64,000 nucleotides of DNA, taken from assembly GCF_017854565.1 (NCBI RefSeq), contig NZ_JAFMHJ010000001.1:62001-126000 (forward strand), read 5' to 3'. Both the position numbers and the translations under genes were made by a program. Below, one piece after another: positions 17,662 to 27,222 of the stretch. The notes under the pieces are model-generated. The model worked only from the letters and a program-made list of their open reading frames with translations. It did no database searches and was not told the DNA's origin. The stretch is from Yoonia sp. (lineage in GTDB: Bacteria > Pseudomonadota > Alphaproteobacteria > Rhodobacterales > Rhodobacteraceae). Position 1 is the stretch's first letter; every line of letters starts with the position of its first letter.

Positions 17662-20058
17662 TTAGCCGCGCAAAATGCCGCCCGTCGCTTTCGTTACCTT
17701 TTCGACGATCCTGGCGCTGACCGCCTCGATGTCGGCATCTTTCAGCGTCGCCTCGGTCGGTTGCAACCGCACGGTCACAGCAAGCGACTTTTTGCCCTCG
17801 CCCAGCGACCCGCCGATGAATTCATCAAAGACCCGCACATCGGTGATCAGCGCCTTGTCCGCCCCGGCAGCGGCGTTGACCAGCGTCAGCGCCTCGACCT
17901 GTGAATCTACGACAAACGCAAAGTCACGCTCGACCGCTTGCAGATCAGTGGCAATCAGCGGCCCACGCGTGGTCGTCTTGTTTTTGGGCAAAGGCAACTC
18001 ATCCGGCCAGATCGTAAATCCAACTGCAGGCCCCTTGATATCCATTTCGCGCAGGACCTTGGGGTGCAACTCACCAAAGACCGCCAACACCTTTTTCGGG
18101 CCAAGGCAGATTTTGCCGTGCCGCCCGGGGTGCCACCAATCGGCAGCGCCGCGCAGAATTTGCACCTTTGCAGGCGCACCCATCGCAGCCAGAACCGCCT
18201 CGACATCGGCCTTTGCATCATAGACATCAACAGGTCGCGACGTGCCATGGACATCTTTTGGACCCGTGCGCCCGATCAACACACCCGAGATCAGCGCATG
18301 CTGCTCGCCCGGCTCACCGCCATGGAAACCGGCACCAACCTCGAACAGCGCCATGTCCATGAACCCCCGCGCCTGATTGCGCGCGGCAGCACGCAACAGG
18401 CCCGGCAACAGGTTTGGACGCATATGGGACATTTCCGTTGAAATCGGGTTTTCCAACATCGTCGCGTCGTCACCGCCGCCAAACAGCGTCGCCGCCTCGC
18501 GATCGACAAAGCTGTAGGTCACACATTCGTTGTACCCCAGCACCGCAGCCGTCCGCTTCCCCGCTTGTTGGCGCACCTGGCCCATGGTCAGGATCGGCTT
18601 GGGCACACCTGCGGTCATGCGCGGCAACGGCTTGCCCTGCAATTTGGTCAACGATGCAATCCGCGCGACTTCCTCCACCAGATCGGCCTCGCCCTGCACA
18701 TCGGGCCGCCAGGACGGCACATTGGCCATATCCCCCTCAAGCCGGAAACCCAGCGCAGTCAGCGTTTGACGCTGCGTGCTTTCGGGTATCTCCATGCCGA
18801 CCAGCGAAATCACCCGCTTTGCATCCAGTTTATACGCACGCGCGGTATCCGGCACCCGCCCGGCTTGGATCAGCTTGGATGCCTCGCCGCCAGCATGATC
18901 CACGATCATCCGCACGGCATGTTCCAACCCGTCGGGCGTAAAGGCCGGATCAATCCCGCGCTCGAACCGATACCGCGCATCTGAATTAACCTTCAGCGCG
19001 CGACCCGCATAGGCGATCTGCACCGGGTCCCAATAGGCGCTTTCCACGAACACATTCACCGTGTCCAGAGTGCAGCCCGTATCGGCACCGCCCATGATCC
19101 CGGCGATGCTTTCGGGGCCATTGTCATCGGAAATCACCATCTGACCGGTCTGCAGCGTGTATACTTTGTCATCCAGCGCGGTCATCACCTCGCCTCCGGC
19201 GGCACGATGGACCCGCAGGTTGCCCGCAACCTTATCAGCGTCAAAGACATGCAGCGGACGGTTCAGATCGTAAGTGAACCAATTCGTCACATCGACCAGA
19301 AAACTGATCGGGCGCAACCCAATCGCACGCAGCTGCGTTTGCAGCCACGCGGGGCTTGGGCCATTCCGAACCCCCCGGATCAAACGACCACAGAAAATTG
19401 GGCATCCATCCAGCGTATCATCATCAATGGACACTTTCATATCTGCGGTGAATTCCGCTGGCACGACATCCACGTCACACGGCTTCAACGTGCCCAGCCC
19501 ACGCGCTGCCAGATCACGGGCCACGCCGCGCACACCCAATGCATCAGGGCGGTTCGGTGTAATCGCGATCTCGATCACGGGATCAACGCGCGCCGGATCG
19601 TGGATCGACAGCCAATCGGAAAAGCTCTGACCCACCTCACCCTCGGGCAGTTCGATAATGCCGTCGTGTTCTTCCGACAGCTCCATCTCGCGCTCTGAAC
19701 ACATCATGCCAAAGCTTTCGATGCCACGAATCTTGCCCACGCCGATCGTCGTATCAATGCCGGGCACATAGGTGCCGGGGCTGGCAATCACGACAGTGAT
19801 CCCCGCGCGCGCGTTGGGCGCACCACAGATGATCTGGGTCGGGCCGTCCTTTGTAGTGACCTGACACACCTGCAACTTATCCGCATCCGGATGCTTTTCT
19901 GCCGACTGCACATAGCCAATCGTGAAATCCGCCAACCGTTCAGCCGGATTTTCAATACCTTCGACCTCAAGCCCAAGATCGGTCAGGGCCTCGGCGATCT
20001 GGGCAACAGTGGCGTCAGTCTCAAGGTGGCGTTTCAGCCAGGAAAGCGTGAATTTCAT
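17662..20058 (-). CDS. pheT: Phenylalanine--tRNA ligase beta subunit
   Basis: 798 residues, normal for bacterial PheT. The N-terminal MKFTLSWLKRHLETDATV leads into the EMAP-like tRNA-binding domain (CQVTTKDGPTQIICGAPNARAG). The B3/B4 editing domain (GCPIFCGRLIRGVRN), the B5 domain (SDARYRFERGIDPAF) and the C-terminal anticodon-binding FDX-ACB domain (VERDFAFVVDSQVEAL) follow. With PheS it forms the alpha2-beta2 synthetase charging tRNA-Phe. Unusually, two unrelated genes separate it from pheS on the same strand. Confidence 0.98.
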   Translation of the reverse strand: MKFTLSWLKRHLETDATVAQIAEALTDLGLEVEGIENPAERLADFTIGYVQSAEKHPDADKLQVCQVTTKDGPTQIICGAPNARAGITVVIASPGTYVPGIDTTIGVGKIRGIESFGMMCSEREMELSEEHDGIIELPEGEVGQSFSDWLSIHDPARVDPVIEIAITPNRPDALGVRGVARDLAARGLGTLKPCDVDVVPAEFTADMKVSIDDDTLDGCPIFCGRLIRGVRNGPSPAWLQTQLRAIGLRPISFLVDVTNWFTYDLNRPLHVFDADKVAGNLRVHRAAGGEVMTALDDKVYTLQTGQMVISDDNGPESIAGIMGGADTGCTLDTVNVFVESAYWDPVQIAYAGRALKVNSDARYRFERGIDPAFTPDGLEHAVRMIVDHAGGEASKLIQAGRVPDTARAYKLDAKRVISLVGMEIPESTQRQTLTALGFRLEGDMANVPSWRPDVQGEADLVEEVARIASLTKLQGKPLPRMTAGVPKPILTMGQVRQQAGKRTAAVLGYNECVTYSFVDREAATLFGGGDDATMLENPISTEMSHMRPNLLPGLLRAAARNQARGFMDMALFEVGAGFHGGEPGEQHALISGVLIGRTGPKDVHGTSRPVDVYDAKADVEAVLAAMGAPAKVQILRGAADWWHPGRHGKICLGPKKVLAVFGELHPKVLREMDIKGPAVGFTIWPDELPLPKNKTTTRGPLIATDLQAVERDFAFVVDSQVEALTLVNAAAGADKALITDVRVFDEFIGGSLGEGKKSLAVTVRLQPTEATLKDADIEAVSARIVEKVTKATGGILRG

Positions 20059-20135
20059 CGGATCGTCCAGCGTAAGTTGTGTTGCAATCGCATTACCGGA
20101 TTACGCGGGCATGCGAAAGGCCGTAGGGCCAGCGC

Positions 20136-20564
20136 CTAGAGTTCGCGCCCGGCCAAATCCTCGACCAGTTCAAAGTGTTCGAACACCAGCAGCATCTCCG
20201 GGTCGTAGTCCCCATTGCGCTTGAAATAGGCTTTGTGCGATTTGCGCCATGCCAGCAGGCTGTCGTCCTCGCCCTCGGCCAGCGCCATTTCTTCGGTCAC
20301 GTCGCAAAACCGCACCTCTTCGACATGCGTGGTCCGAATAACCAGCGCCGGGGTGCCATCCCAATTGGCCGCGATATCGCAGCGGCCAACCAGCGGCATC
20401 GCCTCCGGCTCGCCCTCAAACTCCGCAAGCGCCGCACAGGTCGCGGTCTTCCTGCCTTGCCGGACAAGCGCAATCAACTGCTGGCAAAGCGCCGCACTAT
20501 CCCCAAACTTAAACGTCCCCGCGCCGGGGTAAGTATCTTGCAGGTCTTCGATCTCGTCGTTCAT
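20136..20564 (-). CDS. ASCH domain-containing protein
   Basis: 142 residues with the ASCH signatures FKFGDSAALCQQLIALVRQGRKTATCAAL at the front and GRCDIAANWDGTPALVIRTTHVEEVRFCDVTEE in the middle, then the EDDSLLAWRKSHKAYF helix. ASCH proteins have a PUA-like beta barrel and are proposed RNA-binding or modified-nucleoside-acting proteins (YqfB of E. coli is an amidohydrolase for N4-acetylcytidine). It sits between the unknown gene and pheT. Confidence 0.9.
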   Translation of the reverse strand: MNDEIEDLQDTYPGAGTFKFGDSAALCQQLIALVRQGRKTATCAALAEFEGEPEAMPLVGRCDIAANWDGTPALVIRTTHVEEVRFCDVTEEMALAEGEDDSLLAWRKSHKAYFKRNGDYDPEMLLVFEHFELVEDLAGREL

Positions 20565-20586
20565 GTGGTTTTCCTATTCAAACAGA

Positions 20587-20661
20587 GGGCAGCCCCCGAG
20601 CCTGGGTGGGGGTGAAGCCCCCTCCCGGGGGGTGGGTCGGGGGCTGCCCGGCGATGCCGGG
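20587..20661. terminator. GC-rich compound hairpin between the unknown gene and the ASCH gene
   Basis: Perfect 13-bp arms GGGCAGCCCCCGA (20587-20599) and TCGGGGGCTGCCC (20637-20649) enclose a second stem GGGGG/CCCCC. A further CCCGGC-GAT-GCCGGG hairpin overlaps the right arm. There is no clear T-run, so this may be an attenuating or mRNA-stabilising structure rather than an intrinsic terminator. Confidence 0.6.
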
Positions 20662-20668
20662 CGGGACA

Positions 20669-21124
20669 TTAGGGTTCGTAGTGGCCTTCTGGCTCGGCTG
20701 TCAGCGGAGTTGGCCGCCCAATCGGAACGACATACTCAAGTTCAGAAATGACAAGCTTTGAACCATTGAAACAGTCTTTCCTCATCTCCAAGATTAAATC
20801 AGTCACAGCAGCGTGGACGTCGCCAGGTCCCGTTGCGTCCATATCCATCGTTGCCATTTCCTGCACCAAAACCAGTCTCTTCAAGACCGGGTCCGGCGCA
20901 ACAAGCAAAAGAGCTATTTTACTGTAATCGTATGCTTTCCGAGACTCTTCGGTTCGCTGCTCCGCATGCTCAAACAGCGCATCCAAGAAGGCGCGATACG
21001 CCTGCTTTTTCTCTGCTCGAAAATCTTCGTTTCGATCAAACCGCTTCTGCACAGCATATACGATTGTTCCTCCTAGGACGCCGATGACGGCGAGCACAAT
21101 GGGCAACCAATTGCCGACGCTCAC
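20669..21124 (-). CDS. Membrane-anchored protein of unknown function inserted in the pheS-pheT locus
   Basis: 151 residues. One N-terminal membrane helix (about 6-24, [18 protein letters not shown]) is followed by a charged helical domain with [20 protein letters not shown], a layout common in small bacterial membrane proteins of unknown role. I do not recognise a family with confidence. Its ATG overlaps the pheS stop by four bases, suggesting translational coupling. Base composition is visibly more AT-rich than its neighbours, hinting at later acquisition. Confidence 0.7.
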   Translation of the reverse strand: MSVGNWLPIVLAVIGVLGGTIVYAVQKRFDRNEDFRAEKKQAYRAFLDALFEHAEQRTEESRKAYDYSKIALLLVAPDPVLKRLVLVQEMATMDMDATGPGDVHAAVTDLILEMRKDCFNGSKLVISELEYVVPIGRPTPLTAEPEGHYEP

Positions 21125-22194
21125 CTCGACAACCCACCATGCAAGGTCGGCACATCCAGCGCAGCAAACCCATAATGCCGCAGCCAGCGCAAATCTGAAT
21201 CAAAGAACGCCCGCAAATCTGGGATGCCGTATTTCAGCATCGCGATCCGGTCGATGCCCATGCCAAAGGCAAAGCCCTGCCACTGCGTCGGGTCAACGCC
21301 CGCCGCTTGCAGCACCTTGGGATGCACCATCCCCGATCCCAGAATCTCAAGCCAATCGTCGCCCTCGCCGACTTTCAGCGTGCCGCCTTCCCATGAACAG
21401 CGGATATCGACCTCGGCGGACGGTTCCGTAAACGGAAAATGCGACGCGCGGAAACGGATGTCGACGGTATCGACCTCGAAATACGCCTTTACGAATTCTT
21501 CCAGCACCCATTTCAGGTTGGCCATGCTGATGTCTTTATCTATCGCCAGCCCTTCGACCTGATGGAACATCGGCGTGTGCGTCTGGTCGTAATCGGCACG
21601 GTACACCCGACCGGGGCAGATGATGCGGGTGGGCGCGCCATTGGCCTCCAGACTGCGGATCTGGACGGGCGACGTATGTGTGCGCAACACATGCGGCGGG
21701 CGGTTATCGCCGGGCGCACGATGCGTGTAAAACGTGTCCATTTCCGCCCGCGCGGGGTGGTGGCCGGGGATGTTCAGCGCATCAAAATTATACCAATCCG
21801 ATTCAATCTGCGGCCCTTCGGCCACGGCGAACCCCATATCGGCGAAAATCGCGGTGACTTCTTCGGTCACCTGACTGATCGGGTGGATCGTGCCCTGACG
21901 GCGGTCGCGCGCGGGCAGCGTCACGTCCAGCCATTCGGTCCGCAACCGCGCATCCAGCGCCGCATCGGCAAGGCCCGCCTTTTTAGCCAGCAGCGCGCTG
22001 TTGATCTCATCCTTCAGCGCGTTCAACGCAGGGCCCGCCACTTGCCGTTCTTCGGGCGTCATGCGGCCCAGCTCGCGCATAGCTAGGCTGATCTCGCCTT
22101 TTTTGCCCAGCGACTGCACGCGCAGCTGCTCCAGACCAGCTTCATCGGCGGTATCGGCGATCAGGCCTAGGTACTTTTGCTTCAGATCATCCAT
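21121..22194 (-). CDS. pheS: Phenylalanine--tRNA ligase alpha subunit
   Basis: 357 residues. The N-terminal coiled coil begins [18 protein letters not shown]. Class II motifs are present: motif 1 region [19 protein letters not shown], motif 2 ([23 protein letters not shown]) and motif 3 ([22 protein letters not shown]). It aminoacylates tRNA-Phe together with PheT. The ATG at 22194 is preferred to an upstream in-frame start because MDDLK is the family-typical N-terminus. It follows rplT after a terminator. Confidence 0.98.
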   Translation of the reverse strand: MDDLKQKYLGLIADTADEAGLEQLRVQSLGKKGEISLAMRELGRMTPEERQVAGPALNALKDEINSALLAKKAGLADAALDARLRTEWLDVTLPARDRRQGTIHPISQVTEEVTAIFADMGFAVAEGPQIESDWYNFDALNIPGHHPARAEMDTFYTHRAPGDNRPPHVLRTHTSPVQIRSLEANGAPTRIICPGRVYRADYDQTHTPMFHQVEGLAIDKDISMANLKWVLEEFVKAYFEVDTVDIRFRASHFPFTEPSAEVDIRCSWEGGTLKVGEGDDWLEILGSGMVHPKVLQAAGVDPTQWQGFAFGMGIDRIAMLKYGIPDLRAFFDSDLRWLRHYGFAALDVPTLHGGLSR

Positions 22195-22328
22195 GTCCAA
22201 CCCCTGTTGATTGCTCGGCGGTGCTAGCGTGCTGGGGCGCGCCTTGCAAGTCTGACGATACACATGAGGCACGCCGCCTGACCGATCGCCTCACTAGGCC
22301 AAGCTGACGGGGGGACAGGGCGCGCAAT

Positions 22329-22353
22329 AAAAAAGGGCTGCCAGTAGCAGCCC
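22329..22353 (-). terminator. Rho-independent terminator downstream of rplT
   Basis: On the minus strand a GGGCTGC / GCAGCCC stem with a 5-base loop is followed directly by six T. It lies 30 bases past the rplT stop and should end the rpmI-rplT transcript before pheS. Confidence 0.85.
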
Positions 22354-22383
22354 CATTTCAATCGCTTGTCCGACCTATATGGC

Positions 22384-22743
22384 TTACGCCATCGCCGCCT
22401 TGGCTTTTCCGACGATCGTCGCAAATGCATCGGGCTCGTTCACGGCCAGATCAGCAAGAACCTTGCGGTCCACTTCAATCCCGGCCAGCATCAGACCATT
22501 GATGAACTTGGAATAGTTCAGTGTTTCATCAATCGAACGCACACCTGCGTTGATCCGCTGAATCCACAAAGCGCGGAAGCTGCGCTTGCGATTGTGACGG
22601 TCGCGGGTTGCATATTGATTGGCTTTATCGACGGCCTGCTTGGCGACCTTGAAGGTCTTGGAGCGGCGATCATAATAACCTTTTGCAGCGTCGAGCACTT
22701 TTTTGTGACGACGGTGCGTGACGGTACCACCTTTAACGCGCAT
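22384..22743 (-). CDS. rplT: 50S ribosomal protein L20
   Basis: 119 residues, full length. The basic N-terminal helix [28 protein letters not shown] and the globular [19 protein letters not shown] region are diagnostic. L20 binds 23S rRNA early in 50S assembly and in many bacteria represses its own operon. It follows rpmI by 17 bases; infC, often the first gene of this operon, is not adjacent. Confidence 0.98.
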   Translation of the reverse strand: MRVKGGTVTHRRHKKVLDAAKGYYDRRSKTFKVAKQAVDKANQYATRDRHNRKRSFRALWIQRINAGVRSIDETLNYSKFINGLMLAGIEVDRKVLADLAVNEPDAFATIVGKAKAAMA

Positions 22744-22760
22744 ATCTCAAATCCCCTATA

Positions 22761-22961
22761 TTAACGTGCGTAAGGCATCATCGGTTTGATGATACCTTCG
22801 TCAGCTTTACACAGCACAACAGTGCCACGTGCGTTGCGTAGGAATTTGTTCGAGCGCTTGATCATGCCGTGACGTTTGCCCGCTTGGGCAGCCACAACAC
22901 GGCCAGATGCCGTCATTTTGAACCGCTTTTTGCAGCTCGATTTCGTTTTCATCTTCGGCAT
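22761..22961 (-). CDS. rpmI: 50S ribosomal protein L35
   Basis: 66 residues starting [20 protein letters not shown], then [20 protein letters not shown], the L35 signature. The ATG at 22961 has GGAGACGG upstream on the minus strand. It is co-transcribed with rplT. About 135 bases of untranslated leader separate it from the next upstream gene. Confidence 0.98.
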   Translation of the reverse strand: MPKMKTKSSCKKRFKMTASGRVVAAQAGKRHGMIKRSNKFLRNARGTVVLCKADEGIIKPMMPYAR

Positions 22962-23098
22962 TTCCGTCTCCTCTTTGGGTTCGGTCGAACGCGCGACTCG
23001 GCATGCCATAATGGCCGGACGCGCGAATTAAGAACCGCCGTATATGACGCATCCCCCATGGACGCAAGGGGACAATACGACACCACCGGCGCGCGGCG

Positions 23099-23326
23099 TT
23101 AATTCAGGTAACGCCCGACAACGCTCACAAAAACCTCGTCGAGCTTGTCAAGTTCGTATGGCTCGGGTCGTTGCTGCACCGCATAGCCGATCATCCCGGC
23201 GCTGATCAACATGATCAGCACCGACATTTTAGGCGCCCGGCGGTCTGCAAACGCACTGACAAGCGCAGGGATGGAAAAGGCCCCGGCGATCAGGCCCAGC
23301 ACAAAGATCAGGTCAATATCCAACAT
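23099..23326 (-). CDS. Small two-helix membrane protein of unknown function
   Basis: 75 residues: MLDIDLIFVLGLIAGAFSIPALVSAFADRR gives one membrane helix, SVLIMLISAGMIGYAV a second, and the tail is short and soluble (ELDKLDEVFVSVVGRYLN). No family is recognised with certainty, though proteins of this shape next to pyk are common in Rhodobacterales. It follows pyruvate kinase by 28 bases on the same strand, so it is likely expressed with it. Confidence 0.75.
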   Translation of the reverse strand: MLDIDLIFVLGLIAGAFSIPALVSAFADRRAPKMSVLIMLISAGMIGYAVQQRPEPYELDKLDEVFVSVVGRYLN

Positions 23327-23354
23327 CCGCCCCCATGGTTTTTCTCTGGGCAGC

Positions 23355-24800
23355 CTACTCTGGATCGGCCGCGTAAATCAAACGCTCTGCGCATGGCGCC
23401 ACACGCAGGATGTTGGTCGACCCCGGCGTGTTGAACGGCACGCCTGCGGTGACGACGATCATGTCGGTCTCGGTTGCCAGCTCCTGGGCAAGTGCGGCCC
23501 GAACCGCCTCGATCACTGCGTCCTTAAACCGGTCTACATGACCCGTCACGACACAGTTCGTACCCCATGACAGACACAGGCGGCGCGCTGTTTCGGCATA
23601 ATTGGTCAGCGCGATGATCGGCACCCGTGGCCGTTCGCGCGACACCAGCAGCGCCGTTGTGCCAGATTGGGTAAAGCAGCAGATTGCCTTCACATCCGTC
23701 GTTTCGGCAATTTCACGCGCCGCCGCAACGATACCATCGGCAACCGTGGTGCGCACGGCCCGGCGCGACGCCTCGATGATCTCGGTGTAGGTCGGATCAG
23801 ATTCGACCTCGCCCGCGACGTTCGACATCGTCGTGACCGCTTCGATCGGATACGATCCCGCAGCAGATTCCGCGGACAGCATGATCGCATCCGCGCCTTC
23901 ATAGATGGCGGTCGCAACGTCAGACACCTCGGCGCGCGTCGGCATCGGCGAATCGATCATCGATTCCAACATCTGCGTGGCCACAATCACCGGCTTGGCT
24001 GCCGCCCGGCACTTGCGCACCAGTTGCTTTTGGATCGGCGGGACATTCTGCACAGGCAGTTCAACACCCAAATCGCCGCGGGCAACCATGATGCCATCAC
24101 TCACCGCGAGAATCTCATCGAACATTTTCACGGCGTTGGGCTTTTCGATCTTCGACATAATCGCGGCACGGCCTTTGGCCAGCGCGCGCGCCTCATCGAC
24201 ATCGGCCGGGCGCTGCACAAACGACAGGGCAAGCCAATCGACACCCAACGCGCAGACAAATTCCAGATCCCTGCGATCTTTCGCCGACAGCGCGGCAAGC
24301 GGCAGCACCACATCAGGCACGTTCACACCCTTGCGGTTGGAAATCATGCCGCCCACGATGACCTCGCAATCAGCGAAATTCGCGCCGCATTCCTTGACCC
24401 GCAGCTTGATCTTGCCATCGTTGACCAGCAAATGCGCGCCCGGCTCAAGCGCATCGAAAATCTCCTTGTGGGGCAGCTTCACGCGGTTCACGTCGCCTTC
24501 GGCATCATCCAGATCAAGACGGAACGCAGCACCCGGCACCAGTTCCTCTTCGCCATTGGCAAAGACGCCGACGCGCAGCTTTGGCCCCTGAAGATCGGCC
24601 AAAATGGCAATCGGGCTGTTCAGATCCTTTTCCACTTGGCGAATAATCTCGTGGCGGGCTTTGATTTCGGCGTGATCGCCGTGCGACATGTTCAGACGAA
24701 ACACATCCGCGCCCGCCTCGTGTAGCGCACGGATCATTGCATAATCATTCGAGGCAGGGCCAAGTGTGGCGACGATCTTAACATTACGGTGGCGTCTCAT
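23355..24800 (-). CDS. pyk: Pyruvate kinase
   Basis: 481 residues. It converts phosphoenolpyruvate and ADP to pyruvate and ATP. RRHRNVKIVATLGPAS and the DVFRLNMSHGDH block open the TIM barrel. The active-site lysine is in IMSKIEKPNAV, the metal-binding segment is MVARGDLGVELP, and AIMLSAESAAGSYP follows. The B domain and the C-terminal regulatory domain (CFTQSGTTALLVSRERP) are complete. It is divergent from the N-formylglutamate amidohydrolase operon. Confidence 0.98.
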   Translation of the reverse strand: MRRHRNVKIVATLGPASNDYAMIRALHEAGADVFRLNMSHGDHAEIKARHEIIRQVEKDLNSPIAILADLQGPKLRVGVFANGEEELVPGAAFRLDLDDAEGDVNRVKLPHKEIFDALEPGAHLLVNDGKIKLRVKECGANFADCEVIVGGMISNRKGVNVPDVVLPLAALSAKDRRDLEFVCALGVDWLALSFVQRPADVDEARALAKGRAAIMSKIEKPNAVKMFDEILAVSDGIMVARGDLGVELPVQNVPPIQKQLVRKCRAAAKPVIVATQMLESMIDSPMPTRAEVSDVATAIYEGADAIMLSAESAAGSYPIEAVTTMSNVAGEVESDPTYTEIIEASRRAVRTTVADGIVAAAREIAETTDVKAICCFTQSGTTALLVSRERPRVPIIALTNYAETARRLCLSWGTNCVVTGHVDRFKDAVIEAVRAALAQELATETDMIVVTAGVPFNTPGSTNILRVAPCAERLIYAADPE

Positions 24801-24921
24801 GGGTCATCCTTCGCGCATTTTATGGGCTGTTAGCGGTAACAATTTCTGTTGCGCTCTTATTGCGCAATTCCATTCGCGCTACAACTAGCCTAAATGCGGT
24901 GACAAAGGAATGACACCTCGC

Positions 24922-25659
24922 ATGACTGACATACCCTATCAGATCGAAGGCGCAGATCGCCCTGGCCGCTGGCTGATCAGCTGTGATCACGCCTCTAACT
25001 TTGTGCCGCCGTGGGTCAACAATGGCGACCTTGGCCTGCCCGACGCCGACATGGAACGCCACATCGCCTATGATATCGGCGCGGCGGGCGTGACCCGCGC
25101 CTTGGCCACGGCACTGGACAGCCCGGCGATTCTGTCGCGTTTTTCGCGATTGGTGATTGACCCAAATCGCGGCGAAGACGATCCGACCGTACTGATGAAA
25201 CTTTACGACGGTACGATCATCCCCGGCAACCGGCACGCCGATGATGCCGCCAAAGAGGCGCGGATGCAGCGCCTTTATCGCCCATATCACACAGCTTACG
25301 GCAACCTTGCGCGCCGCATGCATGCCCCCGTGATCTGCGCCGTGCACAGCTTTACCCCCCGCCTGCGCGGTCGCCACCCGCGCCCATGGGAGGTTGGCGT
25401 GCTATACGCGGGCGACACCCGCCTTGCCGTCCCGCTGATGGCTGCCCTGCGCGCCCAGGGCTGGTGCGTCGGCGATAACGAACCCTACGCGGGCCACCTG
25501 CCCGGCGACGCGGTTGACCGGCACGCCCTGCAACACGGGCGCCCCAACGTCTTGCTGGAACTGCGGCAGGACCTGATTGCCGATACCGCAGGCCAAACCC
25601 TTTGGGCACAGCGCCTTGCCCCCATATTAACCGATGTCTTGGCCCAAAGTGGCCTGTAA
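24922..25659 (+). CDS. N-formylglutamate amidohydrolase family protein
   Basis: 245 residues. The ISCDHASNFVP motif, the FSRLVIDPNR segment, the HSFTP motif and the late NVLLELRQDLI are characteristic of HutG-type N-formylglutamate deformylases (metal-dependent, histidine catabolism or formyl-group removal). An ATG at 24910 lies directly against AAAGGA, leaving no spacer; the in-frame ATG at 24922 has better spacing, so it is used here with some doubt. No hut genes adjoin it; DUF1244 and a DapA-like gene follow. Confidence 0.88.
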   Translation: MTDIPYQIEGADRPGRWLISCDHASNFVPPWVNNGDLGLPDADMERHIAYDIGAAGVTRALATALDSPAILSRFSRLVIDPNRGEDDPTVLMKLYDGTIIPGNRHADDAAKEARMQRLYRPYHTAYGNLARRMHAPVICAVHSFTPRLRGRHPRPWEVGVLYAGDTRLAVPLMAALRAQGWCVGDNEPYAGHLPGDAVDRHALQHGRPNVLLELRQDLIADTAGQTLWAQRLAPILTDVLAQSGL

Positions 25660-25671
25660 AGGAAAAACAAA

Positions 25672-25965
25672 ATGGATGACCAAACCCAAATCGAACTTGA
25701 AGCAGCCGCCTTTCGCCGCCTTCAAAAGCACCTGATGGAAGATCGGCCAGACGCGCAAAACATCGACATGATGAACCTCGCTGGCTTTTGCCGGAACTGC
25801 CTGTCGCGCTGGTATCAGGAAGCCGCAAACGAACGCGGAATCCCCATGACCAAAGACGAAGGCCGCGCCGCGTTCTACGGCATGCCATTCGACGAATGGA
25901 AAGCCAAACACCAGACGGACGCCAGCCCCGAGGCCAAAGAGGCCTTTAAGACTTCGCACAGCTAA
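25672..25965 (+). CDS. DUF1244 family protein
   Basis: 97 residues with the DUF1244 core: EAAAFRRLQKHLMEDRPDAQNIDMMNLAGFCRNCLSRWY, then MTKDEGRAAFYGMPFDEWKA. The family is small, conserved in proteobacteria and probably metal-binding through the FCRNC cysteines, but no function is known. It starts 12 bases after the preceding gene and ends just before the DapA-like gene, forming a compact three-gene unit. AAAGG precedes the ATG. Confidence 0.93.
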   Translation: MDDQTQIELEAAAFRRLQKHLMEDRPDAQNIDMMNLAGFCRNCLSRWYQEAANERGIPMTKDEGRAAFYGMPFDEWKAKHQTDASPEAKEAFKTSHS

Positions 25966-25969
25966 CCCC

Positions 25970-26878
25970 ATGACGGTGTTCCACGGGCTATCCGCATTTC
26001 CGATCACCCCGACCGACCCGCAGGGGCGCGTCGCGACCGACGAGCTTGGTCTTTTGCTGGAACGGCTGGCAGCGGCCCGCGTCGATTCCGTCGGACTGCT
26101 CGGCAGCACCGGCGGCTATGCTTATCTGACGCGGGCCGAACGGCAGCGCGCGATCACGGTGGCCCGTGCCGTACTGGGCGGGCAGGTCCCCGTGATCATC
26201 GGCATCAGCGCGCTGCGCACCGACGACGCGCAGACTCTCGCCCGCGACGCCCAGATCGCGGGTGCCGATGGGCTATTGCTGGCGCCCATGTCCTACACGC
26301 CCCTTACCCAAGAAGAGGTGTTCCAACACTACGTCGCGGTAGCCCGTGCGACCGACCTGCCGCTGTGCATCTACAACAACCCCGGCACGACCCACTTCAC
26401 CTTCGACCAAACGCTTTTGGAACGTCTCGGACAGGTGGAAAACGTTGCCGCCGTCAAAATGCCCCTGCCACAGGCTGCGGCGTTCAAGGCCGAATTGGCC
26501 CAACTGCGTGCCGCGCTGCCGGATGGCTTTGCCATTGGGTATAGCGGCGATTGGGGCTGCGCTGCGGGCCTGCTTGCCGGTGCAGACGCATGGTACAGCG
26601 TGATTGGCGGCCTGTTCCCGGCCCAAACCATGCAACTGGCCCGGGCCGCACAGGCGGGCAATGCGGCGCAGACGGAACATATCGAAAGTTTCTTTCAACC
26701 CCTGTGGACCTTGTTCAAGGCGCTCGGCAGCCTGCGGGTCGTCTATGCCGCCGCCGCACAGCTATCATTGACACAGGCCGTCCCGCCGCGTCCGATCCTG
26801 CCCCTTGATCCGGCAGACCGGCAACGTGTTGCTGCCGCGATTGAAACACTCGGCCAGTTGGACACGACGGCAAATTAG
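25970..26878 (+). CDS. Dihydrodipicolinate synthase (DapA) family lyase/aldolase
   Basis: 302 residues in the DapA/NAL class I aldolase fold. The GSTGGYAYLTRAER segment corresponds to the GTTGE region that contacts the keto acid. The catalytic tyrosine is in CIYNNPG, and the Schiff-base lysine is in NVAAVKMP. The sequence departs from true DapA (STGG rather than TTGE), so it is more likely an aldolase or lyase of another 2-keto acid. It begins four bases after the DUF1244 stop. Confidence 0.88.
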   Translation: MTVFHGLSAFPITPTDPQGRVATDELGLLLERLAAARVDSVGLLGSTGGYAYLTRAERQRAITVARAVLGGQVPVIIGISALRTDDAQTLARDAQIAGADGLLLAPMSYTPLTQEEVFQHYVAVARATDLPLCIYNNPGTTHFTFDQTLLERLGQVENVAAVKMPLPQAAAFKAELAQLRAALPDGFAIGYSGDWGCAAGLLAGADAWYSVIGGLFPAQTMQLARAAQAGNAAQTEHIESFFQPLWTLFKALGSLRVVYAAAAQLSLTQAVPPRPILPLDPADRQRVAAAIETLGQLDTTAN

Positions 26879-27049
26879 CCGGGCGTTCGCCGCGAACGTC
26901 GGCACAGACGCCCGGGGTACGGAATTCCTCCATTTCGTGACGCTACGTCACTGTCGGCCTTGCAGCCGATACGCGATCACGCTAATTGCCCCGATATTCA
27001 AAACCACCGCCAGATATTCAAATATTGATTTTACCAGAAAGCCACGCCG

Positions 27050-27217
27050 ATGACGCCCTATTTCCAAGACACATTCTTCAGCACCCCTGCCCAGCCCGGC
27101 GACGCCGCCATCTTGATGGCCCCACTGACCCCGCGCGCCCTTACGCTGCGCCGTGCCCAGCGCTATGGGATGCTCTTGATGGCCATCGTGCTGGGCTACG
27201 GCGCGCTTGCGGCCTGA
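27050..27217 (+). CDS. Small putative membrane protein
   Basis: A 55-residue frame from the ATG at 27050 to a TGA at 27215. Residues 1-37 are polar and the C-terminus MLLMAIVLGYGALAA forms a single membrane helix. A TAA codon follows immediately after the TGA. The frame fills the gap between the DapA-like gene and the convergent transaminase. No clear ribosome-binding site is visible and no family is recognised, so it remains tentative. Confidence 0.4.
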   Translation: MTPYFQDTFFSTPAQPGDAAILMAPLTPRALTLRRAQRYGMLLMAIVLGYGALAA

Positions 27218-27222
27218 TAAAC

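Noticed and set aside
20563-20751. 62-codon plus-strand frame across the GC-rich hairpin
   Set aside because: Translates the hairpin repeat and the antisense of the unknown gene; low complexity Gly/Arg content with no start signal.
23667-24725. 352-codon plus-strand frame over pyruvate kinase
   Set aside because: Exact antisense of the clear pyk gene; His/Arg-rich composition typical of GC-rich shadow frames.
26880-26916. Hairpin-like CCGGGCG...CGCCCGG after the DapA-like gene
   Set aside because: The 23-base loop and absence of a T-run make it a weak terminator candidate.
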